A stretch of 6,232 nt of DNA. Source: Deltaproteobacteria bacterium (GTDB lineage Bacteria > Desulfobacterota_B > Binatia > UBA9968). Below the pieces are notes generated by a model. That model was not told where the DNA came from, ran no database searches, and saw only the letters and a list, made by a program, of their open reading frames with translations. The DNA lies in the NCBI GenBank assembly GCA_022545745.1, contig JACZQL010000090.1:1-6232 (forward strand), read 5' to 3'. Shown piece by piece: positions 1-6,221 of this stretch (positions are counted from its first letter, which is position 1; the number at the start of each line of letters is the position of its first letter). A program made the position numbers and the translations under genes.

Positions 1-21
1 TTGAGGTTTTTGAATTCATGA
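1..21 (+). CDS. possible last six codons of the upstream gene (nuoI expected)
   Basis: The first reading frame is open from base 1 and ends at TGA 19-21, so its stop overlaps the nuoJ start as ATGA. The readable tail is LRFLNS. In canonical nuo operons the gene before nuoJ is nuoI, and stop/start overlap is common between genes of such operons. Six codons cannot identify a protein, so the assignment rests only on gene order and on the overlap geometry. The nuoJ frame is also open back to the window edge, so the upstream gene could use a different frame. Confidence 0.25.
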   Translation: MRFLNS

Positions 22-521
22 GCGCAGAGTTGATTGTTTTCTTCTTCTTGTCGGCGTTGTTGATTACCTGTTCTCTGCTTGTCATTTTCCAGCGCAATGC
101 CATCCATAGCGCCCTGGCCCTCGTGGCTGCACTGTTTATCGTTGCGATCCTCTTTCTCACATTGAACGCACCCATGCTCGCCGTACTCCAGATTCTCGTT
201 TATGCCGGGGCAATCATGGTCATTTTCCTTTTCGTCATCATGCTCCTAAGTCCAGGCACGCCTGAGAGGGGACGGCTCCTCTGGTGGGGTTTCGGATCTC
301 TGGCGGCTGCGCTACTCGCCCTGGAGTTTATCGCTTTCTTCCTTCCCTCGCCGGGAACCAAAGGAGAGGGCATGGAGGGCCAGGTGGCGGAAGGGTTCGG
401 TAGTCCGAAGATGCTCGCCGAAAGCCTATTCACCGATTTTGTCCTGCCGTTTGAGATTGCCTCCATTCTGCTTTTGGTGGCAATCATTGGCACGGTGGTG
501 CTGGCAAAGAGGGATTCCTGA
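18..521 (+). CDS. nuoJ: NADH-quinone oxidoreductase subunit J
   Basis: NuoJ (ND6 homologue) is a small membrane subunit of complex I. It sits between the quinone-binding NuoH region and the antiporter-like subunits, and helps relay conformational and electrostatic change to the pumps. The 167-residue product is slightly shorter than the E. coli protein (about 184). It is almost wholly hydrophobic, with about five membrane helices near residues 5-24, 29-49, 53-77, 87-109 and 142-162. The family hallmark is the third helix, reading [20 protein letters not shown] at about 57-76; its glycine-containing YAGA stretch is where structures show a pi-bulge. The last helix, [14 protein letters not shown], is also typical. 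A loop at about 110-140 is polar and glycine-rich. ATG 18 has a purine-rich GAGG 11 bases upstream, and the protein start fits the family. The stop overlaps the start of nuoK by one base, so the two are probably translationally coupled. Identity is secure from the motifs and gene order. Confidence 0.97.
   Translation: MSAELIVFFFLSALLITCSLLVIFQRNAIHSALALVAALFIVAILFLTLNAPMLAVLQILVYAGAIMVIFLFVIMLLSPGTPERGRLLWWGFGSLAAALLALEFIAFFLPSPGTKGEGMEGQVAEGFGSPKMLAESLFTDFVLPFEIASILLLVAIIGTVVLAKRDS
508..514 (+). promoter_or_regulatory. ribosome binding site of nuoK
   Basis: The purine run AGAGGGA lies inside the last codons of nuoJ and ends six bases before ATG 521. This supports that start and fits coupled translation through the TGATG overlap. 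Confidence 0.6.
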
Positions 522-832
522 TGGGATCGACGCTGCCACTCAACTATGTCCTCATGCTGAGCGGGATCGTGTTTGCCATCGGGGTCATCGGAGTGATTAT
601 CCGTCGCAACCTCATCATCATCATGATGTCCATTGAACTCATGCTCAACGCAGTCAACATTGCCTTCGTCGCCTTTGCCCGTTTCCATGGCTCCATGGAC
701 GGCCAGGTGATCGTGTTCTTTGTAATGACCGTCGCTGCGGCGGAAGCCGTGGTGGGTTTAGCCATCATTATCACTGTGTTTCGGCAACGCCAGAGCCTCG
801 ACCCGCAGGATATGCAGCTTCTCAAGTGGTAG
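521..832 (+). CDS. nuoK: NADH-quinone oxidoreductase subunit K
   Basis: NuoK (ND4L homologue) is a three-helix subunit. With NuoJ and part of NuoA and NuoH it forms the path linking the quinone cavity to the antiporter chain. The 103-residue length is the usual family size (about 100). Helices lie at about 8-27, 31-53 and 63-88. Two membrane-buried glutamates known to be important in E. coli NuoK (E36 and E72) are present as E39 in the motif [12 protein letters not shown] and E75 in [12 protein letters not shown]. The C-terminus, after the RQRQSLD stretch, ends in LLKW. The start is fixed by a good Shine-Dalgarno sequence at 508-514 and the TGATG overlap with nuoJ. The stop TAG 830-832 lies 20 bases before the preferred nuoL start. 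Nothing looks damaged. Confidence 0.97.
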   Translation: MGSTLPLNYVLMLSGIVFAIGVIGVIIRRNLIIIMMSIELMLNAVNIAFVAFARFHGSMDGQVIVFFVMTVAAAEAVVGLAIIITVFRQRQSLDPQDMQLLKW

Positions 833-852
833 AGATAGGATCGCCAGTTTTA

Positions 853-2766
853 ATGGAAACCTCAAACCTTCTTCGCCTCATCCCGCTGGTCCCCCTGTTA
901 GGGTCACTGATCAACATTTTTTTCGGGCGCCGATTGGGTCGAACCAATGCCGGCCTCCTGGCCTGTGCATCCGTTGCGTTTTCCTTTGTTGTCTCCCTCT
1001 GGGTCTTCCTGCGCCTCCCCGATGGCGGGATGATCAAAGACGTTCTGTTCACCTGGATCGAGTCTCAACCCTTTAAGGTGGAGATTGCCTTCATGGCCGA
1101 CCCCCTCACCACGGTGATGCTCCTGGTGATCACGGGTGTGGGTCTCCTTATTCACATATACTCCATGGGATATATGGGTCACGACGAGGGAATGATTCGC
1201 TACTTTGCCTATCTCAACCTGTTTATCTTTTTCATGCTCCTCCTGGTCACGGCAGATAATCTCCTTCTCCTCTTTGTGGGTTGGGAAGGAGTCGGGCTTT
1301 GCTCATACCTCCTCATTGGTTTTTGGTATCAGGATCACACCAACACCATTGCGGGGAACAAGGCCTTTATCGTGAACCGAATCGGTGACTTCTGCTTTCT
1401 CCTGGGAATCTTTCTGCTCTTTTGGGAGATGGGCAGTCACGGAATCTGGACCTTGGATTTTCTAGTGCTCAAGAGCCATGCGGCGCTCATTTCTCCTGAC
1501 AAAATGACACTCATTACCCTGCTCCTTTTCGCCGGAGCGACGGGAAAATCCGCACAAATCCCGCTCTATGTTTGGCTCCCAGACGCCATGCAAGGACCAA
1601 CGCCGGTGAGTGCCCTGATCCATGCGGCCACCATGGTCACGGCGGGGATCTATATGACGGCTCGCCTCCACTTTCTCTTCTTTCTAGCCCCGGCGACCCT
1701 CACCACCATCGCTATCCTAGGAGGCCTGACCGCGTTCTTTGCCGCCACAATCGCCCTCACCCAAAACGACATCAAGCGTGTCCTGGCCTATTCCACGATA
1801 AGTCAATTGGGTTACATGTTTCTGGCGGTGGGCGTAGGCGCCTTTTCAACTGCCATCTTTCACCTCTTTACCCATGCCTTCTTCAAGGCCTGCCTGTTCT
1901 TGAGCGCAGGAAGCGTCATCCATGGACTCCAGGGAGAGCAAGACATGAGGAAGATGGGAGGACTCAAATCCTACTTCCCCACCACCTACTGGACCTACCT
2001 GATTGCGGCATTGGCCATTATCGGTGCACCGTTCACCGCAGGCTACTTTTCCAAGGATCATATCCTGTGGGTCATGCTCAAAGACCCAGACGGGTCGCCC
2101 ATCCTCTGGTTTTTGGCCTGGGTCACCGCGGGGCTCACGGCCTTTTATATGTTTCGGCAGTTTTTCATGGTCTTTCATGGAAGGTGCAAGCTCGAGGAGC
2201 AGGTGAGGGCTCACGTCCATGAATCACCAAGGGTCATGACGGTGCCCTTGATGTTACTCGCCTTGGGCTCTGTATTAGTGGGCTGGCTTGGTACGCCGAA
2301 ATACCTGCACGAGAACGTGTGGCTTGACTGGCTGCATCCGGTCTTTGGCCCAAAGGAGGACATCTTACATGGAGGGGTAGGTGAGGAAATCCTTTTCACC
2401 TTTCTCGCTTTGGGAATTGCCGGGTTAGGACTCTATCTGGCTTACCGGTTCTATTACCGAGAAGAGACAACCCCAGAGGTGGGGGCCCCGCAGACCGGGG
2501 GGATGTTTTATCGCTTGCTCCTGAACAAGTACTACATCGATGAAATCTACGACACCCTTATAGTTGGACCCCTCACTCGAGGGGCCAATTGGTTTGCCGA
2601 CACTTTCGACCCGGCCATCATCGATGGGATCGTCAACGGTCTGGCCAATCGGGTAAGGAGCAGTAGCCTCTTTTGGCGCCAATTCCAAACCGGGAACGTC
2701 CAGCATTACCTGCTGTGTTTCCTAGGGGGGACACTGCTGATCTTGGCCTATTATTTGTACGGGTAG
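853..2766 (+). CDS. nuoL: NADH-quinone oxidoreductase subunit L
   Basis: NuoL (ND5 homologue) is the distal antiporter-like proton pump of the complex I membrane arm. From ATG 853 it has 637 residues (E. coli 613). Numbered from there, the known channel residues are present: E145 in VGWEGVGLCSY, D179, K232 in GATGKSAQIPLYVWLPDAM, D306 and K308, H337, H341 and K345 in HLFTHAFFKACLFL, and K401-D402 in GYFSKDH. These match E. coli E144, D178, K229, D303/K305, H334/H338/K342 and K399/D400. After a membrane helix at about 512-537 comes the NuoL-specific tail: a long amphipathic lateral helix at about 553-612, introduced by LNKYYIDEIYDTLIVGPLTR, then a final membrane helix. This tail separates NuoL from NuoM, NuoN and Mrp-type antiporters. 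Start choice: the frame also opens at GTG 826, overlapping nuoK. ATG 853 is preferred because it gives the usual family start (METSNLLRLIPLVPLLGS) and has AGGA at 837-840, 12 bases upstream, which is rather far. A start at 826 would add nine residues. Confidence 0.97.
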   Translation: METSNLLRLIPLVPLLGSLINIFFGRRLGRTNAGLLACASVAFSFVVSLWVFLRLPDGGMIKDVLFTWIESQPFKVEIAFMADPLTTVMLLVITGVGLLIHIYSMGYMGHDEGMIRYFAYLNLFIFFMLLLVTADNLLLLFVGWEGVGLCSYLLIGFWYQDHTNTIAGNKAFIVNRIGDFCFLLGIFLLFWEMGSHGIWTLDFLVLKSHAALISPDKMTLITLLLFAGATGKSAQIPLYVWLPDAMQGPTPVSALIHAATMVTAGIYMTARLHFLFFLAPATLTTIAILGGLTAFFAATIALTQNDIKRVLAYSTISQLGYMFLAVGVGAFSTAIFHLFTHAFFKACLFLSAGSVIHGLQGEQDMRKMGGLKSYFPTTYWTYLIAALAIIGAPFTAGYFSKDHILWVMLKDPDGSPILWFLAWVTAGLTAFYMFRQFFMVFHGRCKLEEQVRAHVHESPRVMTVPLMLLALGSVLVGWLGTPKYLHENVWLDWLHPVFGPKEDILHGGVGEEILFTFLALGIAGLGLYLAYRFYYREETTPEVGAPQTGGMFYRLLLNKYYIDEIYDTLIVGPLTRGANWFADTFDPAIIDGIVNGLANRVRSSSLFWRQFQTGNVQHYLLCFLGGTLLILAYYLYG

Positions 2767-2779
2767 CCTAGGTAACGAA

Positions 2780-2860
2780 CTTTGTCCCAGCAGAACATTT
2801 AAAATGAATACGGTAAGATGTCTGGCAGATAAAATTCAGATTAAAGAATCCAGGACAAAG
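2780..2860. repeat. spaced 8-bp inverted repeat in the nuoL-nuoM gap
   Basis: CTTTGTCC at 2780-2787 is the exact reverse complement of GGACAAAG at 2853-2860, with 65 bases between them. Pairing does not extend on either side. It could close a larger RNA fold over the AT-rich middle of the gap, or be a footprint of an insertion. An 8-bp match in a 164-base stretch may also be chance. Confidence 0.3.
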
Positions 2861-2920
2861 GGGGAGGAATCTCCTCTGATTAATGATGACTGGATGCTAG
2901 ATCCGCCTTCAGGGAACTGA
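2804..2920 (+). CDS. candidate 38-residue small protein, weakly supported
   Basis: An ATG at 2804 opens a 38-codon frame ending at TGA 2918-2920. The product would begin MNTVRCLADKIQIKES and end DDWMLDPPSGN. It is hydrophilic, with no membrane helix, unlike all its neighbours. I do not recognise it. The bases before the ATG (CAGAACATTTAAA) contain no clear Shine-Dalgarno sequence. A frame of this size is easily open by chance in a 164-base gap. It is listed because its stop forms TGATG with a tiny downstream frame that runs into nuoM. It is probably not a real gene. Confidence 0.12.
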   Translation: MNTVRCLADKIQIKESRTKGEESPLINDDWMLDPPSGN

Positions 2921-2934
2921 TGGGCATACCATGA
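2911..2934 (+). promoter_or_regulatory. possible translational coupling site ahead of nuoM
   Basis: The best Shine-Dalgarno-like run before nuoM, AGGGA at 2911-2915, is 15 bases from the nuoM ATG, which is too far for ideal initiation. It is 4 bases from another ATG at 2920, which starts the frame M-G-I-P and stops at TGA 2932-2934. That stop overlaps the nuoM start as ATGA. A ribosome could therefore translate four codons and reinitiate at nuoM. The geometry is plain in the sequence; the role is inference. Confidence 0.2.
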
Positions 2935-4487
2935 ACGGACCATTCCTCGGAGATCTCAGCTTACTGATTTTCCTTCCCGTAGTGGGCGCCTTGGTCTTGC
3001 TTCTCCTCCCCCGCGGGAAGACCGGAGTGCTCTTCGTAACGGCCCTGCTATTCCTCTTATTCAACTTCCTCTGGTCTCTCAGAATTTTTTGGCGCTTCGA
3101 TCCTGCCATGGGAGAGATGCAGTTCACCGAGCGCCTCCCTTGGATCCCTGCCTACGGGATTGACTATTTCATTGGGATCGATGGCCTGAGCCTCTTCCTG
3201 GTCCTGCTGACGACCTTCCTCGGACCCATTGTGATCCTGGCCTCATGGAACATCAACAAAAGGGTCAAAGAGTATCTCATCTTCATGCTGATCCTGCAAA
3301 CCAGCATGATCGGAACCCTAGTGGCCCTGGACCTTTTTCTCTTCTATGTCTTCTGGGAAATCATGCTGCTGCCGATGTACTTTATCATCAGCATTTGGGG
3401 GGGGCCGCATCGCATCTATGCGGCTGTCAAGTTCGTCATCTACACCATGAGCGGGAGCCTCCTCATGCTGGTGGCCATCATTTATCTTGTTAACGCAACG
3501 GCCCAGCTGACCCAGTCCACGACCTTTGATCTGCTGCGCATTTCCGAGGTTCGCCTTCCCTACCAGACGCAAATTTGGCTCTTTTTGGCCTTTGGTCTCG
3601 CCTTCGCCATCAAGGTCCCTCTTTTCCCCTTCCATACTTGGCTCCCCGACGCCCATGTGGAAGCACCCACAGCTGGGTCGGTCATTCTGGCAGGGGTCCT
3701 GCTAAAGATGGGGACCTATGGTTTCCTCCGCTTTGCCATCCCCCTTTTTCCCGACGCCGCTATAGCTGCTAGCCCCTTCATTACGGCCCTAGCCGTCATT
3801 GGGATTATATACGGAGCGTTGGTTGCCATGATGCAAACGGATCTAAAGAAACTCGTTGCGTACTCCTCGGTGAGCCACCTGGGATTCGTCATGCTGGGAT
3901 TGTTCACCCTAAACCTCCAGGGACTTCAGGGTTCCATTTACCAAATGCTGAACCATGGCCTTTCCACAGGGGCCCTCTTTCTCACCGTAGGAATGATCTA
4001 TGAACGGCGCCACTCCCGGATGATCGCCGACTTCGGGGGGCTGTGGAAACCGCTTCCCATCTTCTCGGCCTGTTTTCTCGTGATTACTCTGTCTTCCATA
4101 GGCCTTCCTGGCCTGAACGGCTTCGTAGGAGAATTTTTAATTCTCTTAGGCGCCTTCAAAAACACCCCCTTCTGGACCGCCTGGGCCACCACCGGTATCG
4201 TACTGGCGGCCACCTACATGCTCTGGATGTATCGCCGAGTCATCCTTGGGCCGGTGAAGCCTGAAAATCAAAACCTCAAGGACCTCGGGTTCAGAGAGAT
4301 CGCCATCCTCGCTCCAATCCTTGCACTGATCGTTTTTATGGGGATCTATCCCCAACCCTTTTTGAATCGCATGCAGCCCTCCGTCGAAAGACTCATCAAT
4401 ACAGTCAACCGCAAAACGGCCCTTTCGTCGCCTCCCACGAGGGATCTGATGGCGGGTAGCAAGAAGCGAAGAGACGATGCCGGCTAA
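2931..4487 (+). CDS. nuoM: NADH-quinone oxidoreductase subunit M
   Basis: NuoM (ND4 homologue) is the middle antiporter-like proton pump, between NuoL and NuoN. The product has 518 residues (E. coli 509) and the usual 14 predicted membrane helices. Channel residues of the family are visible: E143 in FYVFWEIMLLPMYF, K228 in AFAIKVPLFPFHTWLPDAH, K259 in GVLLKMGTYG, H342 in MLNHGLSTGALFL and E401 in GLNGFVGEFLIL. These match E. coli E144, K234, K265, H348 and E407. The MQTDLKKLVAYSSVSHLGF signature at about residues 301-319 is typical. The charged C-terminal tail after the last helix (about 480-518, ending SKKRRDDAG) is hydrophilic and extends past the family core. ATG 2931 is the only sensible start: the frame upstream meets TAG at 2898-2900 with no other start between. 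Its ribosome site is poor. The gene overlaps nuoN by 11 bases. NuoM is told from NuoL by the lack of a lateral-helix tail, and from NuoN by these motifs and position. Confidence 0.97.
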   Translation: MNGPFLGDLSLLIFLPVVGALVLLLLPRGKTGVLFVTALLFLLFNFLWSLRIFWRFDPAMGEMQFTERLPWIPAYGIDYFIGIDGLSLFLVLLTTFLGPIVILASWNINKRVKEYLIFMLILQTSMIGTLVALDLFLFYVFWEIMLLPMYFIISIWGGPHRIYAAVKFVIYTMSGSLLMLVAIIYLVNATAQLTQSTTFDLLRISEVRLPYQTQIWLFLAFGLAFAIKVPLFPFHTWLPDAHVEAPTAGSVILAGVLLKMGTYGFLRFAIPLFPDAAIAASPFITALAVIGIIYGALVAMMQTDLKKLVAYSSVSHLGFVMLGLFTLNLQGLQGSIYQMLNHGLSTGALFLTVGMIYERRHSRMIADFGGLWKPLPIFSACFLVITLSSIGLPGLNGFVGEFLILLGAFKNTPFWTAWATTGIVLAATYMLWMYRRVILGPVKPENQNLKDLGFREIAILAPILALIVFMGIYPQPFLNRMQPSVERLINTVNRKTALSSPPTRDLMAGSKKRRDDAG

Positions 4488-5943
4488 TCCGTCGCCCCTC
4501 GCCTCTTTGGCGGAGGTCGCCCTAGTTAGCCCTGCCATTGAAGTCCTCCTGGCAGCGTTAGTGGTCATCCTCTTTGACCTCTACTTGAAAGAGGATGAGA
4601 AGGGTCTTTTGACCTGGATCAGTGTTTTTGGCTTGGTGATCGCTGGGGCCATGACCTTTGCCTTCTGGCCAATAGGAAAGGGAGCATTCCAGGAAAGCAT
4701 ACGGGTGGATAACTTCAGTCTCTTTTTTACCAATCTCCTTCTCGGAGCCGCGGTCATCACCCTCCTCTCCTCTGTGCAATATCTAAACGAAACGAACATT
4801 CGCAAAGGGGAATACCATGCCCTGATTCTGTTGAGTACCCTGGGAATGATTCTCATGGCCATGGCCAATGATCTCATTCTTTTCTTTCTCGCCCTCGAGA
4901 CCATGTCCATTGCCGTCTATATTCTGACAGGGATGTGGCGTCAGAGGATAGAGGCCGGCGAGGCGGCCATGAAGTATTTTCTAAATGGTGCCTTTGCCTC
5001 CGGTTTCCTCCTCTACGGGATCGCTCTTATCTTCGGGGCAACCGGTTCTACCAATTTAACCCGTATCTCAGCTTCCCTTGCTCAACCCTCCATCCTCGGG
5101 GATCCGCTGCTATCGGCCGGGGTCCTTCTTTTGCTCATCGGTCTCGCCTTTAAGGTCGCCGCCGTCCCATTCCATTTCTGGGTGCCAGATGTTTACGATG
5201 GTGCCCCCACATCGGTCACCGGCTTTATGTCCGTAACGGTAAAGGCCGCTGCCTTCGCCGGTTGGACCCGTATTCTGATGCATGGAATGGCACCCCTCCA
5301 CGCTGAGTTGTCCTTCGTGCTGTGGGCCATGGCGATACTCACCATGACAGTCGGTAATATCCTCGCCATCGCCCAGACCAGCGTAAAGCGCATGCTCGCC
5401 TATTCCAGCATTGCCCATGCAGGCTATCTACTCATTGGGGTCGTGGCAGGGGAGGAGAACGGAGGCTCCGCCATTCTCTTTTATCTCTTGGTCTATACGA
5501 TGATGACCCTGGGAGCCTTCGGGGTACTCATGGCGCTCAAAGATAAAGAAAAAGACAACGAGCATTACAGCGATCTTACCGGAGTTGGATTTAAACGGCC
5601 CTTTCTAGGTATGGCAATGTCCATCTTCATGCTCTCCCTCGCGGGATTTCCTCCGCTGGGAGGATTTACCGGGAAATTTTACCTGTTCCGATCGGCCATA
5701 GAAACCGATCACACCGCGCTGGCCGTCATCGGTGTTCTGAACAGTCTACTCTCGGTGATCTACTATCTTCGGGTCGTTGCGAGGATGTATATGGAAGAGG
5801 GGACAGTTGAAGGAAAGTCCTTTACCAGCGCTCCCTACCTATACGCTGCCATTGCCCTTACAGTCTTGGGAACCCTTTACCTGGGTATTGCCCCGTCCTT
5901 TTCCCTGGATCTCAGCCGACAGTCCTTTATTTCGCTACACTAG
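4477..5943 (+). CDS. nuoN: NADH-quinone oxidoreductase subunit N
   Basis: NuoN (ND2 homologue) is the antiporter-like proton pump nearest the NuoJ/NuoK/NuoA end of the membrane arm. The product has 488 residues (E. coli 485), with about 14 membrane helices. The family's buried residues are present: E141 in FLALETMSIAVYILTG, K226 in LAFKVAAVPFHFWVPDVYDG, K256 in SVTVKAAAFAG and K400 in GGFTGKFYLF, matching E. coli E133, K217, K247 and K395. VPDVYDGAPT and GFPPLGGFTGKF distinguish NuoN from NuoM. ATG 4477 lies inside the end of nuoM, with an 11-base overlap; upstream purines (GAAGAG at 4468-4473) are close and weak, so translation is probably coupled to nuoM. The N-terminus is a short polar lead (MPANPSPLAS) before the first helix. 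It is the last gene of the operon in the window. No frameshift or missing key residue was seen. Confidence 0.97.
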   Translation: MPANPSPLASLAEVALVSPAIEVLLAALVVILFDLYLKEDEKGLLTWISVFGLVIAGAMTFAFWPIGKGAFQESIRVDNFSLFFTNLLLGAAVITLLSSVQYLNETNIRKGEYHALILLSTLGMILMAMANDLILFFLALETMSIAVYILTGMWRQRIEAGEAAMKYFLNGAFASGFLLYGIALIFGATGSTNLTRISASLAQPSILGDPLLSAGVLLLLIGLAFKVAAVPFHFWVPDVYDGAPTSVTGFMSVTVKAAAFAGWTRILMHGMAPLHAELSFVLWAMAILTMTVGNILAIAQTSVKRMLAYSSIAHAGYLLIGVVAGEENGGSAILFYLLVYTMMTLGAFGVLMALKDKEKDNEHYSDLTGVGFKRPFLGMAMSIFMLSLAGFPPLGGFTGKFYLFRSAIETDHTALAVIGVLNSLLSVIYYLRVVARMYMEEGTVEGKSFTSAPYLYAAIALTVLGTLYLGIAPSFSLDLSRQSFISLH

Positions 5944-6012
5944 ACTAATCTTGCCGGCGGCCGACAGACTACTTCCCCGAGCAGGGAAAGGACTCACCGT
6001 CAGAAGAAATTA

Positions 6013-6042
6013 ACCGCAGATTTACGCCGATTATCGCAGATA
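6013..6042. repeat. degenerate CCGCAGATT-type tandem repeat
   Basis: Three imperfect units follow each other: ACCGCAGATTT (6013-6023), ACGCCGATT (6024-6032) and ATCGCAGATA (6033-6042). They share the core CGCAGA or CGCCGA followed by T. From memory, CCGCAGATTACGCAGATT-like repeats are scattered between genes of many environmental bacteria, but I cannot confirm the family from this window. The core resembles the CGCAGAG units of the element that starts 15 bases further on. Confidence 0.55.
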
Positions 6043-6056
6043 AGGATTCGAACATT

Positions 6057-6084
6057 TCACCGCAGAGACGCAGAGTACGCTGAG
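6057..6084. repeat. left outer arm, three CGCAGAG-like units
   Basis: The arm starts TCACCGCAGAGACGCAGAG and divides into ACCGCAGAG (6059-6067), ACGCAGAG (6068-6075) and the diverged TACGCTGAG (6076-6084). It matches the reverse complement of the right arm at 24 of 28 positions. Confidence 0.7.
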
Positions 6085-6093
6085 GAAATCCCA

Positions 6094-6127
6094 TTTTGCC
6101 CAATCGGGAGACGACGATTGGGCAAAA
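6094..6127. repeat. inner hairpin 1, perfect 13-bp stem, 8-base loop
   Basis: TTTTGCCCAATCG (6094-6106) pairs perfectly with CGATTGGGCAAAA (6115-6127), enclosing the loop GGAGACGA (6107-6114). The 3' arm ends in A residues on the + strand, so this is not an ordinary intrinsic terminator for nuo transcripts. Its loop is the exact complement of the loop of hairpin 2. Confidence 0.85.
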
Positions 6128-6152
6128 ACTTTTAGCTCTAATTTGAGCAATG

Positions 6153-6186
6153 TTTTTGTTTGTCGTCGTCTCCCGACAAACAAAAA
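6153..6186. repeat. inner hairpin 2, perfect 13-bp stem, complementary loop
   Basis: TTTTTGTTTGTCG (6153-6165) pairs perfectly with CGACAAACAAAAA (6174-6186) around the loop TCGTCTCC (6166-6173). Read on the - strand, the core TCGGGAGACGACGA is identical to that of hairpin 1 (6104-6117), and the TTTTG/CAAAA edges are shared. The stem middle differs: TTTG/CAAA here, CCCAA/TTGGG in hairpin 1. Confidence 0.85.
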
Positions 6187-6193
6187 TTTAATT

Positions 6194-6221
6194 CTCTGCG
6201 CCCTCTGCGCCTCTGCGGTGA
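6194..6221. repeat. right outer arm, three inverted CTCTGCG-like units
   Basis: The units are CTCTGCGCC (6194-6202), CTCTGCGC (6203-6210) and CTCTGCGGT (6211-6219), followed by GA. This arm is more regular than the left one. It lies 11 bases from the end of the window, so any further copies on that side cannot be seen. Confidence 0.7.

Larger units (their letters stand above)
2767..2930. other. 164-base gap between nuoL and nuoM
   Basis: This is the only sizeable gap within the operon; the other junctions overlap or are about 20 bases. By hand count its GC content is about 43%, clearly lower than the surrounding genes. It begins with the palindrome CCTAGG directly after the nuoL stop. It contains a spaced 8-bp inverted repeat, a 5-bp hairpin (GAGGA at 2864-2868 with TCCTC at 2872-2876) and one 38-codon ORF without a good ribosome site. 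I find no convincing sigma-70 promoter or U-tailed terminator. It may be an mRNA processing or regulatory spacer, or the remnant of deleted or inserted DNA. Confidence 0.6.
6057..6221. repeat. nested palindromic element with two inner hairpins
   Basis: This 165-base unit is framed by inverted arms. The outermost 19 bases (6057-6075 and 6203-6221) are reverse complements with one mismatch (A6068 against C6210), and with weaker pairing the arms extend to 28 bases each. Within lie two perfect 13-bp hairpins and, between them, a small 4-bp hairpin (GCTC 6135-6138, GAGC 6145-6148). The element is nearly symmetric about position 6140. It encodes no protein. The overall form recalls REP/BIME-type or MITE-like non-autonomous elements, but I do not recognise the family, see no transposase gene, and cannot confirm a target-site duplication at its ends. 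Confidence 0.75.

Noticed and set aside
200..688. A 162-codon open frame on the - strand across nuoJ and nuoK
   Set aside because: It is antisense to two clearly identified genes, its product is rich in H, D, R and S without any domain I recognise, and it spans the nuoJ/nuoK junction. It is a shadow frame.
1572..2222. A 216-codon + strand frame inside nuoL
   Set aside because: It is an alternative frame of nuoL, whose channel residues are fully placed. The product is arginine-, histidine- and proline-rich, as expected for an out-of-frame reading.
2823..2838. Sigma-54 promoter-like sequence TGGCAGATAAAATTCA in the nuoL-nuoM gap
   Set aside because: The -24 half TGGCA matches, but the essential GC of the -12 element reads TC, so the match fails at a key position.
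4471..4477. GAGACGA just before the nuoN start, matching seven bases of the hairpin 1 loop
   Set aside because: It has no paired stem around it and lies within nuoM coding sequence. A 7-base match in 6 kb is expected by chance.
5777..6013. A 78-codon + strand frame overlapping the end of nuoN and running past it
   Set aside because: Most of it is an out-of-frame reading of nuoN, it has no recognisable domain, and the part beyond nuoN is too short to support a gene.
6094..6186. The two hairpins as a simple intrinsic terminator of the nuo operon
   Set aside because: The 3' arms end in A residues on the + strand and there is no proper T-run directly after a GC-rich stem. Hairpin 1 is followed by ACTTTTAG and hairpin 2 by TTTAATT, so neither has standard terminator form.
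6013..6221. CRISPR array
   Set aside because: The repeated units are 8-11 bases, directly adjacent without spacers of constant size, and partly inverted. This is not CRISPR architecture.
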